Shown: positions 52,801-64,000, counted from the first letter of the stretch. The stretch is DNA of 64,000 nt from Gorsachius magnificus (GCA_034008185.1 CM067084.1:14279385-14343384); one strand, 5' to 3'. The notes: generated from the sequence alone by a model not told the origin. Made by a program: numbers and translations.

Positions 52801-55800
52801 TGGCTCTTATCCAGACAAGCATTCAGGCATGTGATTCAGTTTGACAGTAATTCCACAAACTTTCTTTCTGGATCAGTGAGTACAAGCTAAACAGAAACAT
52901 GGAAAGCTTGCTCTGCCTTCAAAACTTGAGGAGCAGAGCTGCTGGTAACACCTGGTGGAACTTGAGTGCTACTTTCCTAGGCTTCTGTGAAAAGGTGGGT
53001 AGGAAAGGAGAAGAGGAACTAAAATGGCTGTGGAATCGTAATGGATTCAGGCACCATGATAGCAAAGAAGCACCTTTTTAACCCTTGCTGCACCAAATGG
53101 TGTTTAGAACAGAACTTGCCAGAGCTGTAAAATATGTTTCTTTGATAGATGGGAATAGTCTGTAGAAATTGGGAAAGGATTTCAGTCCCTGGTACTAGAT
53201 CCCACCATAGAAAAACACTAGTTTCTGTTTATATTGGTAACACAAATGAAATTACTCTCAAGGTATGTTTAGAGGGCTGCACCTATGGGTAGCAACTGTT
53301 ACAGAGTTTCTTATTGTCTCAGAGTACATTAACATGGTTCTCTGTTTTTATCTCTGAATTCTATCCCAGCAGAATAAATACATTCTGACATTAATTAATA
53401 TTTTTTTTTTTGTTTATGTTTTTTTTTTTGTTTCCCTTTAGTTGTTCCCTTTAAACTGTGTAGAGGAACTTAGGAATGAAAGAGCAGGGAGATCTTTCAA
53501 TGGGTCTGCTCCTTTGACTTGCAGTCTTCCAGCATTTACTCCATAACAAGGCACTAAGAACATGTCTTTTTTCTAAAACTTGCTCATGATCCATGAAAAT
53601 TTGATTTCAAAATTACTTATTTAAAGGCTCAATACTGAAACACCTATCTAGTTCAGAAGTATTGCTTTCTTTATGGGCTCCATTCCTTTTTTAGTTACTT
53701 CCATTAGTTTATGAAATCTTCACTCTCCGTGGCTTCTCTCTTGAAAAAAAATCTTAAAAAAAAAAAAAAGCTTATATTTTACAAGACTAAGATACAAATG
53801 GGAAAGACATCTGATTTTCTTCCCAATCTTATACATTCTGACATTAAAAATGCTCTCTATGCTTCTGAGCAAGGAGAAGGAGCTCAAATATTATGCACAA
53901 TATGCAACCTTAAATAGATGCAGCACTCTAGTTGTACAGCTACTTGACGCTTTGTCCTCTTGAAAGGAATTGCCCTAGCACAAGAAGACATAAAAATTAA
54001 TTGGTGGAGCCAATAAACAGAGAACGGCAGGACAAGAGATGTAGGATGAGATTTTGTTGGGCAAGGAGGCAGAGTTGTCTAAAGGAGGCTGTAATTATTG
54101 TGGGAAAGGAGATGTGGAAGGAGAAGACTTGCAGAAATAATACAAATGAATGGGTATAGAACTCAGGTCTGCACGATGTAGGCAGTACTTGAATATGGAT
54201 CTGAAAAAGACCACTTTATGCCTGAGATGTTGCTCCATAAAATGTCCAAGGACTAGACAGAGCTGGAGGCGATGGTACAATTTTAGAGGGAAATTTGCGG
54301 CAGTAACAGAGAATATTTACAGCTCTTTGTTGCACAAGAAGTAAAAGAGAAAGAGTTGAGGACACACATCTCTAGAACAGGGCAGAAGTAGAGACTGACT
54401 AAAATAGGATAAATTATGTGCAAGAAGAGGTATATTGTACTAGAGAATGAAGATGAGAAATGGGCAGAAACAAAAAATTACATGGCAACAAATAAGGGAA
54501 GAGCAACACATCAAACACACAAAAAAGAGAGGGAAAACAAGAAGTCAAGGATGAACAAAAAAGGAATACAGGGTGCCACAAGAGAGAACAATCTGAGGAG
54601 GATGATTTGCTTACAGGAGTAAGGAATGGAAGGACTAGTGATGCCTGTCAGCACTGCTGAGACTAGCCAGAAAGCCCCAAGGCAAAGAGAAAAAGGTCTG
54701 ATCAAGAAAAAAGCTGTGCGCTGGAGGTCAAGAAGTTAGGGATAAATTGAGAGTAACCACAAATTAAGCAGGTTAGACTTTGGGTTTTTTGTTTGTTTGT
54801 TTGAGGGGTTTTTTGTTTGGTTTTTTTTTTTTTTTTTGGTGGGGGTGGGAGGGAGGTTTTTTGCAAATAGTGAAAGATTCTAAAGACAGTCCAGGATTCT
54901 GAAAGAAATGGATATAAAGTTCTGGCAGGGGATAATATTACTAAGATCATATAACTAAGAATAAAAATATGGTTCAAAATAAGCAATAAAAAAATAGTGG
55001 ACATTTGCAGATAAAACCAACTGGCACAGGAATTAAACTTTCTTAGTTATAAATATCACATCTCAAGGATTCACTGAGAAATCTAGAAGCAAACCTTAAT
55101 AGAGAAATTTAGATATATGGTATATAGGCAAAGACATGTAATTTTAGTTTTCAGTACTTTCCTTCACATGTAACTTAAATATTGTAAAGAGCTATGAATA
55201 TTTTCTTTTGACTTACAGTTTTGTGTCAGCCAAGCCAGCAGAATCAGCAACCGTTTCTGCCTTGTTAAAGAAAAGTTTTGTCATTTGCTTATACATTTGC
55301 TTCTTTAAAGGGAAAACAGTCACTGTGGTTAGATTTTACTTAGTGGTAACCATCTTATTGCTTTTTTTAATTTGTTACAAGAAAACAGCATTGCTTTTCC
55401 AAACAGATGACTGTGTATATCATAACCCAATTACCTTTTGGAATAATGTATATTCACTTACAAAGTCCTTAACTTAGATTTGCAGGTTATCAGGACACAA
55501 GCTACAAATAAAAATATTTGTGTGTTTTAATATGAGCTGCTCCCTTGTCCAAAGTTCAAGCAGCTATAAAACAAGAGTAAGGATCAGAGACATAATGAAG
55601 ACAGAGAGCAACTGGTTAATGATTATACAGAATAAGAAATGAAAAACTGACACTAGCCAAAGGAAATTTGGAAATTAGAGCAATGTGTGTTCAAGGCAGG
55701 GGAATAACTTGCCAAAGCAGGTAAGTGAGCTAACATTCCTTATGTTTTTCAATAATAGTTTGGATGAAATAACTAAGAAATTCAAGTAGAAAATGGCCCT

Positions 55801-58800
55801 GAATTGCTGAAAGGAATGTGTTAGGTGATCTATTGGATGTTAAGAACCTCTTTCTCTATAAACAAATGGAATACCCTTTAGAGTATGCATGCAGTATAGT
55901 TTTTATATATTTTACAATCAGTACAAGTTCTCTATTACTTCTAAAAACTAAGCTTTTATTTTAAATTAGCAATGGTTATTTCATTACAGTAAAATAGTTG
56001 CCTACCATATTTAAGAAAACCAAAGATCAAGATGACTTCATTAATCATTGAGAACACAATGTTCCATTGCTATCACAGAAACAAATGACAAACTAATGAT
56101 AACTCTGGCCCATTATTCATTAGGTAAGGTAATGTATTATTTTCCTCACCTTGAACACTTTGTTCTACAGCATAAATTTGGCAATGCATTTGGACTGGAA
56201 CTCCCTCTCAGATCAGATTTTTAAGGCCCCATAGTACTAATTATGAAACACAAAACTAGTGCTTATGGAGCCAACATAAGTCTTTCATATTTTCATTTGT
56301 AGCCACCTCATCTCATTTGATAAAAATTGGCTTGTAAAATGATCAAAATGTTTACCTACTGCAAAATGTTGCTAATACATTTTTAATATTTCTGTTAAAA
56401 CATGTTTAAAAAAAATAAACATGGGTTTAAAACATGTTTTCTTCATCTGTATCCAACAAGTCAGATTTTAAATTTCTTTAAATGTACTTTGAGTTTCCCC
56501 ATAAGGCTATTTTTGTACTTCAATTAAATAATAAAAAAAAGCCAAAAAGCAAAACAGGATATTTTTTAAGGACTGGCAAATCAAATCAAAACAGTTAACA
56601 TGGAGATTTAAAAAACAAAACAAAACAAAACCAACACCATGACAAATTTCAGATAAAACAATATTAATTGTGAAAAGGTTACAGCCTTTCTGTCATACTA
56701 TAAGAAAATGATTTAGCTCTTTTGACCATAGCCAAGCAGTCAATATTTCTTTCCCATTATATTCTTGTAAGTTTGGAAAATGTTTTTGTATCTCTATATA
56801 CTTAATATTTTGGTTTTAATACTCACATATTTTTTATTTCCATTTATTGTGGAAACAGCAAGAGGTTGAGCCTTGGTTTTAGACACATTTTGGGTAGCAA
56901 TAACATGGCCTGTTCCATACTGAAATAGTTCAGAAGATGGATGAGATATTACTTGCTCTGGCCTTACTTTAATTTAGATTATCTATTTATCATTCATTTA
57001 CATACTTCTTATTTAATAGGTTTTGGACACACACGGGTGATAAAAGGGTTTGGCATTGCTTCCCATTATTGAGTGTGGAATTTCTGTAGTGATTAGATTA
57101 CTATGCTATTTCAGCTGTATCTTTGGGTTTGGAAACAAAATAATTGCAGTGTATTTAAAACATTTTCTGTGTAAGAGAGTAACAAATACTTATTACAAAT
57201 ACTCTTCAGAAGTCCCCTGTGACACACATAAGTATTACACTCAGGGCTTTGCCAGCAGATGCTTTAATAACAGTTAGGTGGATTTCAGCAAGTTAGCTGC
57301 AAATGTGACAATGTATGGATTGACGTCCCATTTTCATATTTTTACCATTGCACAGTGCTAGCTCTTGTATTATTTTCTCTGGTCCATTTTTAAATATTCA
57401 CTTGCAAGTTAGTACATACATAAACTACTGCTAAAGAATGTCGTTTGAGTCAGTTAATGTAAGTGTTGCACCTACGATAAGAAATAAAACCTTGGATCAA
57501 AAGCACACTTGCAGATAATTAACCTAGCTCTGTGAAGGGACTGTATCAGCTTAAATCATTCTTAAATGCATTGCTTCCCACTATTATATGTACATACACT
57601 ATATAAAGAAGTATAAATATGTACTATATCTAAGTACTATATTTAAGATCTATACATGTAACTCTAGCATGTCTAGGGGTATTCGTTGCAGAGTTTCATA
57701 TATAGGCAACCACAATATTGTAGGTAATGTTATAGTTGTAGGTAATTCATAGAAGTTGGGCCACAAAAGGTAGCCAGAGGAAAGATCTCCAGGATGGAAA
57801 TCAAAATAAAAATTCTTTAATATTGTCCCTGCATTAAATTGCAGTCTGCAGCATAAGCAGATAAATAAATCGGGAGCCCAGGATGAGTTCAGATTTTTGC
57901 AGTGTGTCTTCAGCATCTGATTTTCTACCGTTTTGTAAAGTGACTATATATTTCTGCACGCTACAGATCAGTTGGTCTTTCAATCTACACACAACAGGTA
58001 GTCTTGTCTTGGTTGGATGTCTTGTCAAGTTGGTTAATTAAGTCAGTACTAAAGCAAAATTCTGTGAAATCAGATTGTGACAAGCTATCATCTTGGTTGT
58101 GTCTTTCAGAAAATACACCTGAAAAGTATTCGCCTGCAATATCAGCTGTATCTTCTTCTGAACAGCCATTTCTTTTGCCTTTTAAAGAATGAGATGGGAC
58201 TAATCATCTTCTTCCTATGGTAACTACAAAGTCAATGTTAATTATTACTATTCCAGCTGTTACTTGCCTCCAGTCGCTTTAGAGAGTGGATCCTCTCCTG
58301 CCACGATACGCAGTCCCCCATTGCTTCATAGGCTATTGTCCATTACTTTATTCTGTCTTTGCCTAGGCTCAGTCTGGTCTTCAAGACTGCATCTTGGCCC
58401 TAATCTCTGTGATAATCCTCAGGTTGTTGGAATTGTTGCATTTAAAGACCTCCACCAATTGCCATATATCTTTGCAATGAAAAAAAAACCCACCACATGC
58501 AATGATTTTTAAATATGTATGCTGAATTATGTATATGAGATGCTCCCTTCCATTCTCACTCCAGTTTCCTGTCTTAGAAAGCTGACCCTGCTTCTAGTGC
58601 CTACATGCCCCACTTGTTTTCTCCTTGTGACCCTTCAGTCAAATCTCTTTGCTAAGGTCTGATATTTCCTCTATCTCTTTCCGCCGGCAAAAATATCGTA
58701 AGTGTCCTCTGATTCCTGTTATAAGCCCCTTTTTTCCTTTTCCAAAAATCTTGGAATTTTTGAGCCTTTGGCTAAGGCTTAAATGTTTAACAACTGCTTG

Positions 58801-61800
58801 TTTTAAACCAGCTTCCCAAAAAAAATTGGTCTGTCTTTCCCTACATTGTTGTATATTATTTATAGTACAGCAGTACTGAAAGGCATCCAAATTAAGGATC
58901 CAAGTGGGGACACATTAAAACTGCAATTCACATTCCAAAAATCTTCAGAGGAGAAGGAAACCTTTCTTCTACCCTTTAGGAGTTCACTTTAAGAAAAATA
59001 TTATCCATAGCAGGAAAAAGCTTTCCTGTACACAAATAATTACATCTAAAATGAAAAATAATATTTCTACAGAGCTTAAGGTAGAAATTCCATAGTATTA
59101 TGGGGGGAAACTTTTAGTATAAGAGACTTTGAAATTTGTAAATTTTTTGTATACTTTTAAAGAATGGTAGGCATTTTACATTAAGTAGTTGAACCTTTAT
59201 CTTGCGTTACGTTCTATAAAACTGACCTTTTTAAAAAAGACATCGATTGTTTATACAGTGTGTGACTGAGGTACAGTTTTAATGTATCTATATGATTTTA
59301 TGATTTGCAAATATACTCACCCCACACATTTACCATATGCATATATACATGTAAACAATAGATCTATAGTATCTTAATACACTCTTACTCTTTTTTTCAG
59401 CAAAAATGTTGTGTATACCTACCATTTAGCCTAACGGTCACTGGTTTTCTTCTGTTCTAGCGCTTATGTACCAAAGACAGCAGCAGGTCATTGCAAATGG
59501 GCGGAAGTTCTGAAAGATCTGGAGCAGATCAAGACATCCAAAGTAAGTTCATTAAAAAGTCAGCATTTCATATAATCATAGGAGCGGGCATAATTTAATA
59601 TTTAGCACTGTACTCAGCTAAGAAGTGTCAGTGACAGGGAGCTGGAAAAGGAATGGTGTTTGTATAATGGTGTTTCATGGGTGGAAGCAAAGGAATAGAA
59701 GGTTAAAGGGAATTGGAGTTGACCAAATACTGTGGACTCTAGAATTAAATATTATTTTCTTTCTCACTTTTTCTAAGAAAAGGGGCAGTGGGCTTGGGAG
59801 TTAGCTCCTTCAGAGAAAATATTATGGGACTCGAGTCTGATGAGTCCTCCTCACAGTGAAGCCCATCCTGCAGGTTACTCGGTGACTTTAAGATCCCCTG
59901 ACTTGCTGGCTCCCTGTACCTGGATGGGCCGGGCCTTTGAACTTGGAGCTGATTCATGTCTTGCAGAATAAACTTTCTTATCTCTAAATCTGTTAGTTAA
60001 TGTTCATAATTCTAACTCTTGTTTTCTTTTAGGACATTGATGTCAGTTTATATACTGCAAACACAGATGAGGATGTAAGTAAACTTAAAATTTGACCACA
60101 ACTGGTCAATGCAGTAGCTTCATTTCTTTACTAGCAACTTTCTCCTAAGGCAGCCTTGATCTAATTTGAGAAAAGTTTCAGAAATCAAATAATTTGCCTC
60201 AAAAGGAACAGTTCCATAGTTCAAGTACTTATGATAAATTATGTAAGCAGGTATTAATTATTTTTATTGAGTCACTGCTATTAAAATTAATCAATTAAAA
60301 AGGATGATCCAAAATGATCTTATCAAAGCAAAAACTGCTAAAATAATGTTGGTATTTGTTTGCAATTTGAGGAAAAAAGTGACAAAGAAAATACTTCCAA
60401 AGATGATTATTTAACACCATGCACTATTTAATGGAATAAAATAGCAGAGGACTGGAATTTGGAGGGTAACTGTCAGCATCTACCTGTGCATTTCTCTGCT
60501 TTTGCCATCTGCACACACATTATCTTAAATGAACTGAGCCAGAGAGGCTAATCCACTGTAATAGATGATTTAATACGTGGTAATGTCAGGAAGGTTTTCT
60601 TAAAGTGGGACAGTCTGATATGAAAGTCAGACAACCTGATACTTACTCTTGGCTTTATTGTTGACTTGATGGAGAAATCAGTATTTCTGCTTCTTTTTCT
60701 TTAATTTGTGAAATAAGGGTAATATCTACTTTCACTTCTCCCCTACCTATTCTGAACTCAGGTCTCTGAAAGAAAGCATTAGAACTACTAAGAATAATAC
60801 TAATTTAATTCCACTATGTTTAATTATATCCCAAATTCCTATCCTAATTAATTGGTTTTCTATGTTCTCCATCAAGACACTATGTTTCACCTCATCTCAG
60901 CAAACTGGCTGGCCTTTTTGTTGCTAGCTCTCACAGCCAATCTTTGCAGATATTTAAAAGTATTTGTATAGTAAGAAGAGACATCCAGTAAATGAAAATC
61001 AGCCACTTCATGGTAAATTATATCTTACATTCACTTATTCCTTTTTAATTGTAAAACTATTACAACTTTTTTTTTTTTTTTTTTCAGAAAGAATGCCAAG
61101 AACCTGTAATAAGATGCTTTTTCTTAGAGACAAAAGTGATTCTTCAAGAATGTCTTATCAAAAATTGTAGTAAAACACAGGATGTATTTAACATCTGGAA
61201 AAATGGAAATGCAAGGTTAGAAAATAACAAGGTAAGTAACACCAGCAGTCTGTGGAAAAAAGGCAAATCAAAAGAGTTTCCTCAGTAGCAGAAATACCTC
61301 TTTTGGTATATAAAAGGTGGGATGGTACAGATGAAAGCAAATGGGATCCAGTAACCTGTACATATAACAATGACAAATCTACACACACAACAATGAAAAA
61401 GCAGAATTTAGTGGTTTTTAGAAAAACACTTTCAGGATTCCCATCAAAGCAAATGCTTTTGACTGTGCATGCATACATACGTCAGGAGGGTGTTTTAATG
61501 TGTATATAAAAATAACAGCTTGTAACTTCAGTATCTAAAGTTGGGTATGCTCAGACACATACAGAAAAGAATCCTCATTTTCGAAGGGACAGCCACCTGC
61601 ACCTCTCTCTGAAGTACTGAGAGATCTTTGAAAGCCGATCCTACACAGAAAGCAAGCCAGGAGCTGCACAGGACATAAGTACTGTGGAAGCCTGCAGCAA
61701 GGCTTTCTCTAGACATTGACCGCATTGGAATTGTTCACAAAACCAGGACAAAAGAGAGTTCTCTATCAAAGCAAATAGATCAGTATCCTGCTTTACTATT

Positions 61801-61930
61801 GCATTTTCTTTTTCAGTTGAATTCCACAATATCAGCAAAATGCAAAGAATGTGAAGAGTATGAAGAAAAAAATTTTGCAGAATTTATTCAGAGTTTTGTA
61901 AAGGTTATACAGAAGGAATGTAAACACTGA
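46798..61930 (+). CDS. IL15: Interleukin-15 precursor, six coding exons (join 46798-46851, 58110-58219, 59461-59542, 60033-60074, 61088-61231, 61817-61930)
   Basis: IL-15 is a four-helix cytokine that signals to T and NK lineage cells through IL2RB and the common gamma chain, usually trans-presented by IL15RA. The six exons join in frame to 546 nt, 181 residues plus TGA. Seen in the translation: a long leader (residues 1-55) containing YLLLNSHF, which matches the LCLLLNSHF block of the mammalian long signal peptide; then VPKT followed by W-x-x-V-L-K-D-L, like the mammalian helix A; DIDVSLYT; RCFFLE; and near the C terminus CKECEEYEEKNFAEFIQSF, very close to mammalian IL-15. The four cysteines that form the two IL-15 disulfides align (KEC, RCF, KCKEC). 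Aligned receptor-contact positions are also kept: Asp8, Glu46, Glu53 and Gln108 in human mature numbering. Additional cysteines occur at HCKW, QEC/KNC and KECKH. An N-S-T glycosylation sequon lies before the CKEC motif. The identification is firm; only the first exon is less certain. Confidence 0.93.
47409..47429 (+). repeat. Poly-T tract in IL15 intron 1
   Basis: About 21 T in a row; low-complexity. Confidence 0.85.
48056..48470 (+). mobile_element. 5'-truncated ERVL-like LTR in IL15 intron 1
   Basis: From about AGCAGTGCTTACACCAGTC to GGGTTAAACCACAACCA it matches the last ~415 bp of the LTRs at 36222 and 39865, with the same GGGCTGGGCTGGGCATC and TTATTATTATTATT modules. The first ~170 bp, including the TGTCCTGG end, is missing, and no target duplication can be paired. 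It sits in sense orientation in the long intron between the predicted first and second coding exons. Confidence 0.88.
54782..54857 (+). repeat. T/G-rich low-complexity tract with G runs
   Basis: GTTTGTTTGTTTG units and poly-T are followed by closely spaced G runs (GGTGGGGGTGGGAGGGAGG). The G runs could support a weak two- or three-layer quadruplex on the IL15 sense strand, inside its first coding intron. Confidence 0.7.
58110..58219 (+). CDS. IL15: IL15 coding exon 2 (long signal peptide core)
   Basis: The exon follows the acceptor tctttcag and ends before gtaact. It encodes residues 19-54 plus the first two bases (TG) of codon 55. The sequence KIHLKSIRLQYQLYLLLNSHF aligns without gaps, residue for residue, to mammalian KPHLRSISIQCYLCLLLNSHF. 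It continues through FCLLKNEMGLIIFFL, in the place of the mammalian hydrophobic stretch that ends in VFILG. The split codon TG|C gives Cys55. An internal Met (residue 47) is followed by a short hydrophobic run, which could in principle serve a short-leader isoform. The mammalian long leader slows secretion; whether that holds here is inference. Confidence 0.9.
58220..59460 (+). other. IL15: IL15 intron 2
   Basis: A 1.24 kb phase-2 intron, gtaact...ttctag. Nothing recognisable inside. Confidence 0.85.
59461..59542 (+). CDS. IL15: IL15 coding exon 3 (cleavage region and helix A)
   Basis: The exon starts after ttctgttctag and ends before gtaagt. One base completes codon 55, then come residues 56-82. 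AYVPKTAAGHCKWAEVLKDL aligns with mammalian SAGLPKTEANWVNVISDL; the mature N terminus probably lies close to the HCKW segment. The Asp of KDL corresponds to human Asp8, an IL2RB contact. The Cys before KW is absent from mammalian IL-15. An in-frame stop upstream of the acceptor excludes a longer exon. Confidence 0.92.
59543..60032 (+). other. IL15: IL15 intron 3
   Basis: A 490 bp phase-0 intron, gtaagt...tttag. Its middle (about 59780-59970) is much GC-richer than its surroundings and ends in AATAAA, perhaps an old insertion. Confidence 0.85.
60033..60074 (+). CDS. IL15: IL15 coding exon 4 (A-B loop)
   Basis: This is a 42 nt micro-exon with an acceptor in cttttag and a donor gtaagt, phase 0 on both sides. 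It encodes DIDVSLYTANTDED (residues 83-96), matching the mammalian HIDATLYTESDVH exon in position and size. It is too short to appear as an open reading frame by itself and is recognised by similarity and splice borders. Confidence 0.92.
60075..61087 (+). other. IL15: IL15 intron 4
   Basis: A 1.01 kb phase-0 intron with a long poly-T tract just before the acceptor. No repeat or gene recognised inside. Confidence 0.85.
61088..61231 (+). CDS. IL15: IL15 coding exon 5 (helices B-C)
   Basis: The exon is 144 nt, phase 0 at both ends, after a long pyrimidine tract ending in tttcag and before gtaagt. It encodes residues 97-144. KECQEPVIRCFFLETKVI aligns with mammalian PSCKVTAMKCFLLELQVI, which places the first cysteines of both IL-15 disulfides and the acidic residues equivalent to Glu46 and Glu53 that contact IL15RA. 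The following segment QECLIKNCSKTQDVFNIWKN diverges from mammals and carries two additional cysteines that could pair with each other. Confidence 0.93.
61232..61816 (+). other. IL15: IL15 intron 5
   Basis: A 585 bp phase-0 intron, gtaagt...tttcag; no recognisable element inside. Confidence 0.85.
61817..61930 (+). CDS. IL15: IL15 coding exon 6 (helix D and stop)
   Basis: The acceptor is tttttcag. The exon encodes residues 145-181 and TGA. LNSTISAKCKECEEYEEKNF and the following AEFIQSFVKVIQKE closely match the most conserved mammalian block CKECEELEEKN..FLQSFVHIVQ. The Gln of VIQ matches human Gln108, the common gamma chain contact. The final ECKH adds a cysteine that mammals lack. N146-S-T is a glycosylation sequon in the same region as the mammalian NVT site. 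Confidence 0.95.
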   Translation: MNSTISAKCKECEEYEEKNFAEFIQSFVKVIQKECKH

Positions 61931-61999
61931 CCAAAAGACACAAGCTGGGAACCAAGATGCTTCCATGAATGTCTTCAGAGAAATTAGATTATCGCCAAC

Positions 62000-62005
62000 A
62001 ATAAA
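62000..62005 (+). terminator. Proximal polyadenylation signal of IL15
   Basis: A canonical AATAAA 70 nt after the stop codon, on the coding strand, in the expected position for a short 3' UTR. Confidence 0.55.
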
Positions 62006-62062
62006 CTGGAAAGCACATCACTTCCAATCCTACTTACATAGCATAACATGTAAACAAAGAAT

Positions 62063-62068
62063 AATAAA
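62063..62068 (+). terminator. Second polyadenylation signal of IL15
   Basis: A second canonical AATAAA 133 nt after the stop codon. Either signal, or a more distal one, may be used. Confidence 0.5.
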
Positions 62069-62090
62069 ATCCCTGTAGTTCACAATGTAT

Positions 62091-64000
62091 TCATAACTGA
62101 GTACATACAAATGATATTACTTATGAAATATAAACGAAAGGAATTTTACAGGGTTTAAAGCTTTTTATTGACTTAAAGTGTCTTTATTTATGGTAAGTCC
62201 ATGGGAAAAGAAATCCTGCCTAACTCACCAACTTTTCAACAAATTTCTTTAAGATGATCTCAAGATATCTGCAGTGGGAACCTCCTCATGAACATCAGTT
62301 CAAGGCTAACTGAATGGGGTTTCAGCAAAAAGCTGTTCTATTATTATTAATAATATAGAATTATCATACCTGTTAAAGCTTTGGCTATAGCTATTTTTCT
62401 TATGTGAAATATTTACCATCTTGTGCTCCTAGAAGATCCTAGTTCATCTGTCACTTCTGTTGTTAGTCATGTCTGACAGTTCTTCTTGCTATTTTTTTTC
62501 TCTAACATTTCTTCAGCAAACTAGTGTCAAAGCATAAGCTGAGGCCTATTGGTCTTAAATATCTGTGGGCTACCTCTTAATATATTTATTTTTATTATGG
62601 TTTTCAGGTAAACCCAATTACTTGTTTTACCTAAGAATTAAAAGTAAAAAATTGGAATATTTATTTAAAGATTCTTCCTTGCCTTTTTTCCCTTTTGTAC
62701 AAGGGTAGCATAATGGTATTAAAAATTATCTCCAGTCTTCTCAACAGATAGTAACGCTGATGCCTGGTTCCACTGTCCAAAGACAGAACATGCTTCATTA
62801 GTTCTTTTGTTACCTCTGACACAGACACTACCTTAGTCATTACTTTAGCAAATTAGTTCCTTTAGCAATTGCCAAAGATTTAAATCTAAATTTCAACCAA
62901 TGAAAAGTAGTATTATCTGAACAAAGGAGGTGACCAAGTCTCTAACACACTTAAAAAAAGTAATTCTATGTGGTAAAAATCTTTTCTATGTAGTAGACTT
63001 TGGTCTCCTTTTGGGATAACAACTTTGAAGGCAGGAATCACTTTTGAACAGTTATTGGAAATCATGATAACTGTATTTCTAAGACTCAATGCAAAGTCAC
63101 CTGTCCTGTGGTAGTTTTGAAATGTTGCATGGTCTTCTTTCAGCTCTTTCTAAAGCTTTCTTCATGATTAATAACCATGTCATCCCAACTACTATCCATA
63201 ATAAGTAATTCTTTCCTCAAGGTACCTCCATTTCTCCATCTTCATTTGATAAATGGCTGAGTCACTCAGCTGTCCACTTACCAGGAAGGAAATCTCAATC
63301 TCATTATGGCAACAAATACACTGCCTGGTACTCCCTTATTCTTGGGTTACTCCCAACAGTCAATCCTGAGCACTCTGAGGAGCTGAATCTCCAGTAAACT
63401 ACAAAAGAAAGAACATAAATGTGAGTGCAGCGGATGTTATCTTCCAGGTGACTTATAGACTAACTGATCAGTAAATTCATAAGCACATTGATATGGGGAT
63501 TAAACAATGGCAGAGGTATCAGAGAAGAAATAAATTATTTGCCACTGCAAAACATCAGTGAAAGAAGTGTTTATTAGTATAAAGTTTGAATGAAGTAAAC
63601 TGGTCCTACATTTTAAATTTTTCCTTAAAACAACGGTATGCATTGAACATGATTTTCTCTTACCTGATGTCACATGCATAGGCAAGGTAATACCAAGTTA
63701 CAACTGTGGTCTTTAATCAAAGAGATTTTTGTTATTTCTAGCTTTGAAGTAGCTTGAGACACAGTCCAGCAGTATTCATGATGGGAGGAAGAAACAGCTC
63801 ATTTGCTCAGATAATTTTCTTTTTCTTGGCCATCGTGAAAATCAGTACCTGATTAATTTTATTTTGTTTTTCATTAAAACACTTACTAGTGGCAAGCATG
63901 TTAAATACTGTGAATTTGTCTTTCTGAAAGAATATTGCTAAGTCTGTCTGTGACCACTCAGCTTGCCACCCTGTTAGCCACTGTCTGTTAGACATTGGCC
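62091..64000. other. Sequence downstream of IL15
   Basis: AT-rich sequence with ATTTA motifs near 62180 and 62580. It may include a longer IL15 3' UTR. No further gene is seen. Confidence 0.5.

Larger units (their letters stand above)
46852..58109 (+). other. IL15: IL15 intron 1 (between predicted coding exons 1 and 2)
   Basis: An 11.3 kb intron if the first exon is right. It has GT at the left border and AG at the right, holds the truncated LTR (48056-48470) and poly-T and T/G-rich tracts, and is otherwise AT-rich unique sequence without recognisable genes. Confidence 0.55.
61931..62090 (+). other. IL15: IL15 3' UTR, proximal part
   Basis: Untranslated sequence after the IL15 stop codon. 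It contains AATAAA at 62000-62005 and again at 62063-62068, so cleavage is expected about 10-30 nt after either one. The true end is unknown: the AT-rich sequence with ATTTA motifs beyond 62150 could belong to a longer UTR. Confidence 0.6.

Noticed and set aside
55208..55477. Hydrophobic plus-strand frame considered as an IL15 leader exon
   Set aside because: No alignment to the IL-15 leader; the exon at 58110-58219 aligns over 21 residues without gaps.
58264..58512. 82-codon frame just after IL15 coding exon 2
   Set aside because: Intronic, out of the IL15 splice pattern, with no recognisable content.
1..64000. CRISPR arrays, operons, tRNA or rRNA genes, intact provirus
   Set aside because: No direct-repeat/spacer arrays, no tRNA-like clover pattern noticed, and no gag/pol/env-like sequence between the LTRs; the window is vertebrate nuclear DNA.

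Overview
This 64 kb window is vertebrate nuclear DNA, almost certainly from a bird. Three things show this: an avian-type interleukin-15 gene split by introns, CR1 LINE fragments, and several solo LTRs of the ERVL-like families that are abundant in birds, probably Neoaves. The species cannot be named from sequence alone. The DNA is AT-rich and gene-poor, like an avian macrochromosome, and nothing prokaryotic is present.

The only gene I can support is IL15, on the + strand in the right-hand part. Six coding exons can be assembled with intact GT/AG borders and consistent phases: 46798-46851, 58110-58219, 59461-59542, 60033-60074, 61088-61231 and 61817-61930. They encode a precursor of 181 residues with a long, unusual leader followed by a four-helix cytokine. 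Exons 2-6 rest on clear similarity to IL-15. Exon 1, which carries the start codon, is an inference from splice sites, phase and start context. Two AATAAA signals follow the stop codon. The untranslated 5' exons and the promoter were not located.

The left 46 kb looks intergenic. It holds three complete ERVL-like solo LTRs of one superfamily or close relatives (9628-10234, 36222-36771, 39865-40451), one complete 872 bp LTR of a second family (31862-32733), CR1 fragments at 25287-25638 and (minus) near 45670-45860, homopolymer and microsatellite tracts, a short tandem duplication (13808-13902) and an unusual pair of interlocked inverted repeats (18283-18411). A further LTR, truncated at its 5' side (48056-48470), lies in the first IL15 coding intron. 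Most of the LTRs have recognisable 5 bp target-site duplications and none has retroviral internal coding sequence, so they are recombination scars rather than proviruses.

I found no convincing new multi-gene system. The points most worth a second look are the first coding exon and leader of IL15, the interlocked inverted repeats at 18.3 kb, and the modular (recombinant) structure of the LTR family.
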